A stretch of 48,238 nt of DNA from Thermomicrobiales bacterium. GTDB taxonomy: Bacteria > Chloroflexota > Chloroflexia > Thermomicrobiales > UBA6265. A model generated the notes under the pieces. It was not told where the DNA came from and made no database searches. It saw only the letters and a list, made by a program, of their open reading frames with translations. Shown piece after piece: positions 41,968 through 48,238 of the stretch. Position 1 is the stretch's first letter. Each line of letters opens with the position of its first letter. The position numbers were made by a program, and so were the translations under genes. The stretch covers positions 1 through 48,238 of the forward strand of contig JAGQGU010000051.1 of the NCBI GenBank assembly GCA_020432165.1, read 5' to 3'.

Positions 41968-44421
41968 GTGCCATCAACGCGTTCTACAGGTTCAACCAGG
42001 CACATCAGTGCCGCGATAGATGCACTCCGTCAGGTATGGCGGGGTGGTACTGACGCTGGCCGTGAACTGGTGAACGCGATCGATCACATCGAAGCAGCAC
42101 GCGCCGGAGCACCCTATCAGATCGTCGCCGAGCTGAATGCTCTCGCGGCAGCGGTACGCACTCTCCCCAAAGAGAGCGAAGCCCGCAAGCGCAGCATCCA
42201 GACCGTGGCCGAAGAGCTCAAGAAGCTGGGTGCGGATATGGTCGCTTCCACCCAGCCTCCTGTCGAGAAAGGCAAACTCACCAGCGCGCTGGTGCCTCAG
42301 AAGCGAGCAAGCACCAGCGCGGGCCCGCGAGGGGTCACCCCCGTGTCACCGACAGACGTGCTCAGCGCATTACCCGGGATCGGCAGCAAAAAGCTCAAAC
42401 CATTCAACGAAGGTCTACACCTCTTTACCGTGCAAGATCTGCTGCAGTTCCTACCCCGCAAACACATCGATTACTCTCGCAGCGCCAATTTGAGCGATCC
42501 TTTACAGATGCGGGGTGATATCGTGGTGCAGGGCACGCTTAACAATATCCAGGTCATCCGCACGGGGACACCACGGGTTCAGGCCAGACTCTCCAATGAA
42601 ACCGGCACGATTCGTATCACCTGGTTCAGCACCTATATCCAGAATCAACTACATGAGGGCAATCGTATTATCGTCGCGGGCGCGCTTTCACCAGGCCATG
42701 GCGGGTTGCAACTCACCAATCCGGAATGGGAATTTGTGGGTGCTGGCAGTGTTTTTCAAAGCGATGCACTCGTGCCGATCTATCCGCTGACCAAGGGCAT
42801 TAGCCAGAAGATGATGCGGCAGCACACGCGCAATGCGCTGGATGCCACGAGAGAGCGACTCATCGATTGGCTCGGTGATGCCCGCCCTTATATCGATGAC
42901 GATGTCTGGGAGTTCCTCCCCGATATCGCCACGATGTATGAGCACATTCACTATCCACCGCATGTAGACGACTACGTTAAGGCTCGCAAACGCCTCACAT
43001 TCGAGAACCTGCTCTTGCTGCAGCTCGGCATGGTGCAAACACGCGTCAAGGCGAAGGCGGAAGAGGGTCGAGCACTGACGGTGAATCGGGATGATCTGGA
43101 AGTATTCATCACTACCCTTCCCTTCACGCTCACGCGCGCCCAACGCAGGGTTATGGCCGAGATGATGGGCGATCTCACGCAGGCAGCGCCGATGACGCGT
43201 TTGGTGCAGGGTGATGTGGGATCGGGCAAGACAGTTATCGCCGCCATCGGAGCCTGGGTGGCCTGGCACAGCGGAATGCAGACCGCGATCATGGCTCCTA
43301 CCGAGTTGCTTGCCGAGCAGCATGCAGAGACATTCGACCGTCTCTTTGCGGCGCTGCCAGAGGAGAGACGTCCACGTATAGCACTCCTTACCGGCTCAAC
43401 CCGAGCAAAGCAACGGCGAGAGGTGACGGCGGGTCTAGCCTCGGGTGAGATTGATATCGCTATCGGCACCCATGCGCTCTTCAGCGAAGATGTGGAGTTC
43501 AGCGCGCTCGGTTTTGTGGTCATCGATGAGCAGCACCGCTTCGGTGTGAACCAACGCACGGCGCTCACGAAAAAGGCGCACGGATACCAACCTCACCTTC
43601 TTTCGATGACAGCCACCCCGATCCCACGCACACTCAATCTGGTGCTCCATGGCGATCTGGATGTGAGCATCATTGATGAACGCCCCCCCGGTCGGATTCC
43701 CATCAGCACATTTAGCTACGTGGGACCAGATCGCGTGAAAGCGTACCAACTCGTCCGGCATGAGGTGCAGAAGGGTCATCAGATCTTCGTCATCTGTCCG
43801 TTGGTGAACGAATCGGACACTATTGTGGCAAAGGCTGCGGTCGAGGAGGCAGAGCGGCTGCAGCATGAAGTCTTCCCGGATTTGCGGGTGGATGTATTGC
43901 ACGGCAAGATGAGCGGCAAACAAAAAGATGAGATCATGACGAGATTTCGGGAGAAGGAGTTCGATATTCTCGTCAGCACATCAGTGATCGAGGTCGGTAT
44001 CGATATCCCGAACGCGACGGTGATCATGATCGAGGGCGCGGAACGATTTGGTCTGGCGCAACTCCATCAGTTTCGAGGCCGGGTAGGTCGTGGTCAGCAT
44101 GATAGCTATTGTTTGTTGCTGGCCGATAAAGTGACGCCCGAAGCCAAGGAACGTTTACAGGCCGTACAGGATACAACTAACGGTTTTGAACTGGCCGAGT
44201 CGGATTTGAAGATGCGTGGGCCGGGTGAATTTTTTGGGACGCGTCAGAGCGGACTGCCCGATTTGAAATTGGTGCAACTTACCGACGTTAAGCTGTTGGA
44301 GTTGGCCCGAGAGGAAGCCCAAATTATCTTTGAAAATGATAAAAGTTTAGAGCAACCACAACACCGGCTGTTGGCGCGACAGGTAGAAAATTTTTGGAAA
44401 AACAAGAGTGATTTAAGCTAA
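41968..44421 (+). CDS. recG: ATP-dependent DNA helicase RecG
   Basis: RecG remodels stalled replication forks and Holliday junctions. This 817-residue protein has about 110 extra N-terminal residues, then the wedge/OB domain (GIGSKKLKPFNEGLHLFTVQDLLQFLPRKH in outline), and the helicase motifs: Walker A QGDVGSGKT, MAPTELLAEQH, DEQHRFGVNQR, MTATPIPRTL, the motif V region STSVIEVGIDIPNA, motif VI HQFRGRVGRG, and the C-terminal GPGEFFGTRQSGLPDLKL. GTG 41968 is the best in-frame start. The last 120 or so codons are written in a more AT-rich style than the rest; frame and motifs are unbroken. Its stop shares one base with the coaD start. Confidence 0.94.
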   Translation: MPSTRSTGSTRHISAAIDALRQVWRGGTDAGRELVNAIDHIEAARAGAPYQIVAELNALAAAVRTLPKESEARKRSIQTVAEELKKLGADMVASTQPPVEKGKLTSALVPQKRASTSAGPRGVTPVSPTDVLSALPGIGSKKLKPFNEGLHLFTVQDLLQFLPRKHIDYSRSANLSDPLQMRGDIVVQGTLNNIQVIRTGTPRVQARLSNETGTIRITWFSTYIQNQLHEGNRIIVAGALSPGHGGLQLTNPEWEFVGAGSVFQSDALVPIYPLTKGISQKMMRQHTRNALDATRERLIDWLGDARPYIDDDVWEFLPDIATMYEHIHYPPHVDDYVKARKRLTFENLLLLQLGMVQTRVKAKAEEGRALTVNRDDLEVFITTLPFTLTRAQRRVMAEMMGDLTQAAPMTRLVQGDVGSGKTVIAAIGAWVAWHSGMQTAIMAPTELLAEQHAETFDRLFAALPEERRPRIALLTGSTRAKQRREVTAGLASGEIDIAIGTHALFSEDVEFSALGFVVIDEQHRFGVNQRTALTKKAHGYQPHLLSMTATPIPRTLNLVLHGDLDVSIIDERPPGRIPISTFSYVGPDRVKAYQLVRHEVQKGHQIFVICPLVNESDTIVAKAAVEEAERLQHEVFPDLRVDVLHGKMSGKQKDEIMTRFREKEFDILVSTSVIEVGIDIPNATVIMIEGAERFGLAQLHQFRGRVGRGQHDSYCLLLADKVTPEAKERLQAVQDTTNGFELAESDLKMRGPGEFFGTRQSGLPDLKLVQLTDVKLLELAREEAQIIFENDKSLEQPQHRLLARQVENFWKNKSDLS

Positions 44422-44900
44422 TGGCTGAAGCAATTTACCCTGCGACGTTTGATCCTATTACCAATGGCCATGTTGAGATCGCCGAACGGGCTGCACAACT
44501 CTTTGATCGGTTAGTCGTAGGTGTCTATGACAAGCCCCTCAAGAATTGGCTCTTTTCTATCGAAGAACGACTGGAAATGACACGGCAAGCGTTGGCTCAT
44601 GTAGATAATGTCGAAATTGAACGGTATGGCGGTTTGACGGTTAATTTTGCTCAAGAGAAAAATGCTAACTATATTGTACGTGGCTTGCGTACGCTTTCTG
44701 ATTTTGAATGGGAATTGCAGTTGTCTCAAGCAAACCACGGTTTAGTGCCGGAAATCGAAACCGTCTGCCTGTTAGCAAGCCAAAAAAACTCTTTCTTGAG
44801 TTCCAGTATTCTCAAAGAAATTGCCCTAAATGAGGGCAAGATTGACCATCTGGCACCGCCGGTAGTGGTCGCGGCCCTGCGCCGTAAACTTGAAATTTAA
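44421..44900 (+). CDS. coaD: Phosphopantetheine adenylyltransferase
   Basis: CoaD adenylylates 4'-phosphopantetheine, the penultimate step of CoA synthesis. The 159-residue protein shows IYPATFDPITNGHVEIAERA with the nucleotidyl-transferase TxGH-like motif TNGH, GLRTLSDFEWELQLSQAN, and the C-terminal SSSILKEIA. Its ATG shares an A with the recG stop (TAATG). Codon use is AT-rich (many AAT, AAA and TTA codons), unlike coaBC earlier in the window, so the two CoA enzymes may not come from the same genome if the contig is chimeric. Confidence 0.95.
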   Translation: MAEAIYPATFDPITNGHVEIAERAAQLFDRLVVGVYDKPLKNWLFSIEERLEMTRQALAHVDNVEIERYGGLTVNFAQEKNANYIVRGLRTLSDFEWELQLSQANHGLVPEIETVCLLASQKNSFLSSSILKEIALNEGKIDHLAPPVVVAALRRKLEI

Positions 44901-44929
44901 TAGTAGGCGTTTAGCTATATTTGTTTGAA

Positions 44930-44935
44930 TATAAT
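44930..44935 (+). promoter_or_regulatory. -10 element after coaD
   Basis: A perfect TATAAT lies 50 bases before the coiled-coil gene's ATG. No clear -35 is visible at the right distance. Confidence 0.35.
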
Positions 44936-44984
44936 GGGGGCTAATCCCCTTGATACGACAGACTTTTAATGCAAGGTGGGCGTT

Positions 44985-45467
44985 ATGGATATTCTTCACC
45001 TGATAGATCGGCTTGAAAATTTAGTCACAGAAAGCTTTCATCTTCCCTTTACCTCAAACGTTATTATTCAGGAAGATGCTTTTCTCGATATTATCGACCA
45101 AATGCGGGTGACCATTCCGGAAGAAGTGAAGCTGGCTAAACGCACTGAAGCCGAACGAGAAAGGCTCATGCTTCAGGCTCAGGAAGAAGCTAACCGGTTA
45201 GTGGATATGGCCCGCGAAAAGGCTAAAGCCTTGACAGAAGATCACGAGCTGATCACGTTCGCCAAACAACGTGCTCAAGAAATTGAAGCAGAGGCGCACC
45301 GTCAGGCCGAGGAAATTTTAGGCGACACCGATGAATACATCATCGATCAGCTTAGCGAACTTGAGGAACAGCTTATGAAAACGTTGACCACCGTTCGAAA
45401 TGGTTTGCACCATGTTCGCGCCACCCAACCCGATTTAGAGCAGTCACAAGTTGAGGCAGAAAGATAA
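44985..45467 (+). CDS. Coiled-coil protein (DivIVA / F-type b-subunit-like), unknown function
   Basis: This 160-residue protein has an N-terminal about 45 residues (MDILHLIDRLENLVTES and on) followed by a long charged helix rich in Ala, Glu, Lys, Arg and Gln (AKRTEAERERLMLQAQ, AREKAKALTEDHE, AQEIEAEAHRQAEEILGD). This pattern resembles ATP synthase b-type or DivIVA-type coiled coils, and such proteins are conserved beside coaD and yceD in Chloroflexota. No membrane helix is present, so it is not a true ATP synthase b subunit. ATG 44985 follows AAGGTGGG at good spacing; GTG 44976 in frame is closer to it and less likely. Role unknown. Confidence 0.7.
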   Translation: MDILHLIDRLENLVTESFHLPFTSNVIIQEDAFLDIIDQMRVTIPEEVKLAKRTEAERERLMLQAQEEANRLVDMAREKAKALTEDHELITFAKQRAQEIEAEAHRQAEEILGDTDEYIIDQLSELEEQLMKTLTTVRNGLHHVRATQPDLEQSQVEAER

Positions 45468-45501
45468 GATGCCATCGCGCAACGCTTAGGATAGGTTTAT
45501 T

Positions 45502-45529
45502 TTGAAGTTTACTCGTTTTGTTTTACAAT
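45502..45529 (+). promoter_or_regulatory. Promoter of yceD-rpmF
   Basis: -35 TTGAAG (45502-45507), a 16-base spacer and -10 TACAAT (45524-45529). Transcription would start near 45536, less than 20 bases before the yceD ATG, which lacks a strong ribosome site. Confidence 0.6.
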
Positions 45530-45554
45530 ATACGACTTGTGTGTCAATAAAACT

Positions 45555-46121
45555 ATGTCTACTAAACACGATACTTACGGGTTGCAGTTCAACGTCTCCC
45601 AGTTACTTAAGGAACCAACCGGCGCAACCCGCCATTATGAAATCAATATTCAACCGTTTGGTCAACTCGATGAAGATGTTGCCGTTGTCGCCCCTTTAAC
45701 GGGGGAAATAAAATTTTTACGAACCGGATCGGAAATTTTAGTTCAAGGTATTTTACAAACAATTGTTGAAAAAAATTGCGGTCGATGCTTAGAAGATTTC
45801 AACGCGCCGGTAGTCTTCGATTTAGAGGAACAGTTTTTTCCGACTATCGACGTTAATACCGGAGTTGGTGTGGAAGCGCCTGATGATGCCGACGAAGCCA
45901 ATAGAATTGATGCCCAACATACGTTGGATTTAAGCGAAGTTGTTCGCCAAGGCTTGTTGTTGGAAATCGACAGCGTTCTCTACTGTAAGCCCAATTGTAA
46001 AGGCATCTGCTTGCAGTGTGGTCAAAACCTTAACCTGGCGCAGTGTGACTGTGTCGATGATGTTATCGATGCCCGATGGGCCAGCTTATTGCAAAAATTA
46101 GAAACTGAAGATAAACCATAG
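45555..46121 (+). CDS. yceD: YceD/DUF177 family protein
   Basis: This 188-residue DUF177 protein is the usual partner of rpmF; homologues affect 23S rRNA accumulation in bacteria and plastids. A beta-rich N-terminal half (LTGEIKFLRTGSEILVQG) precedes CGRCLEDF and the Cys-rich end YCKPNCKGICLQCGQNLN then CDCVDD, which likely binds zinc. ATG 45555 has no clear ribosome site and a very short leader, so initiation may be nearly leaderless. rpmF follows by 60 bases. Confidence 0.9.
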   Translation: MSTKHDTYGLQFNVSQLLKEPTGATRHYEINIQPFGQLDEDVAVVAPLTGEIKFLRTGSEILVQGILQTIVEKNCGRCLEDFNAPVVFDLEEQFFPTIDVNTGVGVEAPDDADEANRIDAQHTLDLSEVVRQGLLLEIDSVLYCKPNCKGICLQCGQNLNLAQCDCVDDVIDARWASLLQKLETEDKP

Positions 46122-46181
46122 CGCGAATTGATAAGTCGCGATGTTAGTACGGCCTGTTACCGTAGGAAAGGATACTATATC

Positions 46182-46385
46182 ATGGGTGCATTACCAAAGC
46201 GAAAAGTTTCACGAGTCCGGCGCGACCGCCGGCGTGCGCACTACTTACGCCTGAGTTTACCGAAAATGGTGCATTGCTCAACCTGCAATGTGTTGCATTT
46301 ATCGCACCACGTATGTCGCAATTGCGGAACATACAATGGTGTTCAGGTGGTTGAAGTAAAAGCTGATACCCCAGCTACCAGCTAA
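46182..46385 (+). CDS. rpmF: 50S ribosomal protein L32
   Basis: This 67-residue L32 begins MGALPKRKVSRVRRDRRRAHY and has a four-Cys zinc site, CSTC and CRNC (MVHCSTCNVLHLSHHVCRNC in part), followed by a short tail GTYNGVQVVEVK. Length is normal. AAGGA stands about ten bases before the ATG; an earlier in-frame start would add non-conserved residues. It lies in the common order yceD-rpmF-fab. Confidence 0.95.
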   Translation: MGALPKRKVSRVRRDRRRAHYLRLSLPKMVHCSTCNVLHLSHHVCRNCGTYNGVQVVEVKADTPATS

Positions 46386-46399
46386 TTTTATATCCTTAG

Positions 46400-46463
46400 A
46401 GGAGGAGTCGCAGCCGTGTCAATGCCTCTCAACTGGCGATACGGCTCTTGTTTTGTTTTATGA
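46400..46463 (+). promoter_or_regulatory. fabD leader: strong ribosome site, 15-codon reading frame and hairpin with U-rich tract
   Basis: AGGAGGAG (46400-46407) stands eight bases before GTG 46416, which opens a 15-codon frame (VSMPLNWRYGSCFVL). Its TGA (46461-46463) overlaps the fabD ATG 46460 as ATGA. fabD itself has no ribosome site. Within the short frame AGCCGT (46413-46418) can pair with ACGGCT (46441-46446), with an inner TGCC/GGCG pairing. CTTGTTTTGTTTT follows, as in an intrinsic terminator. This could be an attenuator with a leader peptide, or simply a coupling device for fabD translation. Confidence 0.5.
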
Positions 46464-47395
46464 CAGAGAATATTGCTTTTGTATTTCCCGGTCAAGGCTC
46501 TCAAGAAGTTGGTATGGGGGCCGCTTTGATGGAAACCTCTGCCGCAGCGCGAGCTGTTTTTGAAAAAGCCGATGAAATTTTAGGCGTTCCGTTAAGCCGC
46601 GTGTGTTTCGAAGGGCCTGAAGAAGAACTAAACGATACTTACAATACGCAACCTGCTTTGTTTGTAACCAGCATCGCCGTTTTAGAAGCGATGCGCGAGG
46701 CCGGTTATCAGAATGAGCCAAAATATGTAGCCGGTCATAGCTTAGGTGAATATTCTGCCTATGTTGCGGCCGGCGTTTTGGGTTTTGAAGACGGCTTGCG
46801 CCTGGTTCGTGAGCGTGGTCGGCTGATGAAGCAAGCCGGTGAGTTAAACCCCGGCAGTATGGCGGCCATCTTGAAGCTGGATGATGATAAGGTGGCCGAA
46901 ATCTGCCAAGAGGTAACTTCTGAAGGTTACGGGACGTTGCAGGTCGCCAATTACAATTCGTCCGGTCAGATAGTGATCTCCGGCGATGATAAAGCGGTCG
47001 ATAAAGGGGTGGAACTGGCGCTGGCTGCGAAAGCGCGACGTGCCGTTAAGTTGCCCGTCAGTATCGCCGCACATTCGGAATTGATGCGCGTGGTGGCTGA
47101 CTCGTTTCGTGAGGCAATCGATCAGGCTCCGCTTAACTTGCCAGAAATGCCAATTATCGCTAACATTACCGCTCAGCCTCTGGAATCCCTTGAGGCTATT
47201 CGGGAGGAAATGGAGGGCCAGTTAACGTCCTCCGTACGTTGGTCAGAATCAGTTCAGTGGATGATTGATCACGGAGTTGATACCTTTCTGGAAATCGGCT
47301 CCAAAGATGTCTTGAAAGGACTCATTCGCCGGATTGATAAGTCAGTCAAAACCGTAACCGTGGGTTCCCCGGACGAAATAAAAGTACTTGTGTGA
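46460..47395 (+). CDS. fabD: Malonyl-CoA:acyl-carrier-protein transacylase
   Basis: FabD loads malonate onto acyl carrier protein for fatty acid synthesis. This 311-residue protein has AFVFPGQGSQEVGMG, the nucleophile Ser in GHSLGEYSAYVAAG, the catalytic Arg in RERGRLMKQA, the catalytic His in PVSIAAHSELM, and GVDTFLEIGSKDVLKGL near the end. ATG 46460 (MTENIAFVFPG) is chosen because the domain begins there. It overlaps a short upstream reading frame and lacks its own ribosome site. fabG follows after six bases. Confidence 0.95.
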   Translation: MTENIAFVFPGQGSQEVGMGAALMETSAAARAVFEKADEILGVPLSRVCFEGPEEELNDTYNTQPALFVTSIAVLEAMREAGYQNEPKYVAGHSLGEYSAYVAAGVLGFEDGLRLVRERGRLMKQAGELNPGSMAAILKLDDDKVAEICQEVTSEGYGTLQVANYNSSGQIVISGDDKAVDKGVELALAAKARRAVKLPVSIAAHSELMRVVADSFREAIDQAPLNLPEMPIIANITAQPLESLEAIREEMEGQLTSSVRWSESVQWMIDHGVDTFLEIGSKDVLKGLIRRIDKSVKTVTVGSPDEIKVLV

Positions 47396-47401
47396 TGCCT
47401 T

Positions 47402-48151
47402 ATGTTTGATTTAACCAACAAAGTGGCCGTTGTTACCGGTAGTTCGCGAGGAATTGGAGCAGGTATCGCCCAAATGCTGGCGGCTCAAGGGGCTAAGGTG
47501 GTGGTCAATCATCGTAACAGTGCTGATGAAGCCGAAGCCGTAGTTGCTGCTATCAAAGAACAGGGTGGGGAAGCGGTTGTTATTCAGGCAGATGTAAGCC
47601 AGAGCAGCGAAGCACAGCGTCTCATAAAATCCGCTATTGACACCTTCGGACAAATTGATATACTTGTAAATAACGCTGGAACTACACGTGATAAATTGAT
47701 TATACAATTGAAGGAAGAAGATTGGGACATTGTGCTTAATTCTAATCTTTCAAGTGTGTATCATTGCTCGAAGGCTGTCGTTCGGCCGATGATGAAAAAG
47801 CGAACCGGTCGTATTATTAATATTACTTCCATAGTCGGGTTAGCGGGGCAGGCCGGCCAAACCAATTATGCGGCTTCCAAAGCCGGTATTGTTGGGTTTA
47901 CGAAATCGCTTGCCAAAGAAGTTGGGGCTCGTAATATTACGGTAAACGCTATTGCCCCCGGCTTTATCCCTACCGCACTGACAGAAGTCTTGCCGGAAGA
48001 GCAAATAAAGTCTATCATTGATACCACACCGGTGGGCCGATTGGGTAGTGTAGAGGATGTGGCTGTGGCCACGCTATTTTTAGCCTCTGACGAGGCGGCT
48101 TTTATTACCGGGCAAGTGCTGTCTGTTGATGGCGGGCTTGTAATGCAGTAA
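47402..48151 (+). CDS. fabG: 3-oxoacyl-[acyl-carrier-protein] reductase
   Basis: FabG reduces 3-ketoacyl-ACP with NADPH. This 249-residue short-chain dehydrogenase shows the cofactor motif VTGSSRGIGAG, VVNHRN with the Arg expected for NADPH, NNAGTTRD, the catalytic Ser in INITSIVGLAG, Tyr-x3-Lys in NYAASKAG, and PGFIPTALTEVL. VNAIAPG and ITGQVLSVDGG complete the family pattern. ATG 47402 starts six bases after fabD. Downstream, before the window ends, lies a short palindrome at 48198-48215. Confidence 0.95.
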   Translation: MFDLTNKVAVVTGSSRGIGAGIAQMLAAQGAKVVVNHRNSADEAEAVVAAIKEQGGEAVVIQADVSQSSEAQRLIKSAIDTFGQIDILVNNAGTTRDKLIIQLKEEDWDIVLNSNLSSVYHCSKAVVRPMMKKRTGRIINITSIVGLAGQAGQTNYAASKAGIVGFTKSLAKEVGARNITVNAIAPGFIPTALTEVLPEEQIKSIIDTTPVGRLGSVEDVAVATLFLASDEAAFITGQVLSVDGGLVMQ

Positions 48152-48197
48152 CCTAGAACTTGTTTGTGAGTTTTACCAGCACATTATAACGTAACAG

Positions 48198-48215
48198 ATA
48201 CGATTGTAATCGTAT
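48198..48215. promoter_or_regulatory. Near-perfect palindrome downstream of fabG
   Basis: ATACGATT (48198-48205) and AATCGTAT (48208-48215) flank GT. The symmetric 18-base site lies in the intergenic end after fabG, where acpP or another fab gene often follows. It could be an operator or a weak hairpin; the bases after it are not a clear U-run. Confidence 0.35.
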
Positions 48216-48238
48216 TTGGTATGAACATTTACATATAC

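Noticed and set aside
41115-42005. 296-codon minus-strand frame
   Set aside because: Antisense to the second fakB gene; shadow frame.

Overview
The window is a bacterial chromosome segment that looks like Chloroflexota. About 44 kb has moderately high GC and a gene set reminiscent of Thermomicrobia-type lineages: CofD/YvcK with an added membrane anchor, a fused HemC-HemD, FakA followed by two DegV/FakB proteins, Chloroflexota-style zinc-ribbon proteins and many overlapping start/stop codons. This assignment is inference from gene content and style; no 16S or marker search was possible. There is no phage, insertion sequence, CRISPR array or tRNA that I can support.

Layout. 1-2218 (-): the N-terminal two thirds of rpoB, cut by the window edge, with a long leader and a good promoter. 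2575-6011: a GT-C-type membrane glycosyltransferase, a HIT-like protein and a membrane-anchored YvcK. 6141-9271: the triose module gapA-pgk-tpiA. 9376-12558: protein export and processing (secG, tatA, two tandem lepB), a DUF151 protein and a zinc-ribbon protein. 12652-14962: an isolated NuoE/NuoF diaphorase pair. 15088-19237: an ornithine-cyclodeaminase-family enzyme, an odd protein with a four-Cys module at each end, and a RodZ-like protein. 19304-24301 (-): a tight operon of a Ser/Thr kinase, threonine aldolase, CoaBC, a YggT-like protein, a 37-residue membrane protein and a lipid-kinase-family protein. 24394-28171: an MFS transporter convergent on a response regulator/histidine kinase pair. 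28232-31934 (-): heme genes hemCD-hemB-hemE. 32094-34300: a proline/threonine-rich anchored protein, then rplU-rpmA-rpmE. 34351-34850: a tandem repeat array. 34912-37782: an XRE regulator divergent from a degenerate PfkB protein, then queG and rpmB. 38157-44421: a Gls24-family protein, fakA, two fakB and recG. 44421-48151: coaD, a coiled-coil protein, yceD, rpmF, fabD and fabG.

The most important caveat is inside recG. From about 44,060-44,300 onward the DNA becomes clearly AT-richer with different codon preferences, although the reading frame and the housekeeping gene order continue unbroken. The change begins in a very conserved helicase motif, so a chimeric assembly of two related Chloroflexota is at least as likely as natural recombination.

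Functionally this is mostly core metabolism: glycolysis with the YvcK carbon-flux/cell-wall factor, CoA synthesis (coaBC, coaD), fatty acid uptake and synthesis (fakAB, fabD, fabG), heme synthesis, translation and secretion. The less explained items are the double four-Cys protein, the repeat array whose stem-loop covaries with a distant copy, the long-tailed L31, the active-site-deficient PfkB protein with a promoter-overlapping inverted repeat, and a leader-peptide/hairpin arrangement before fabD.
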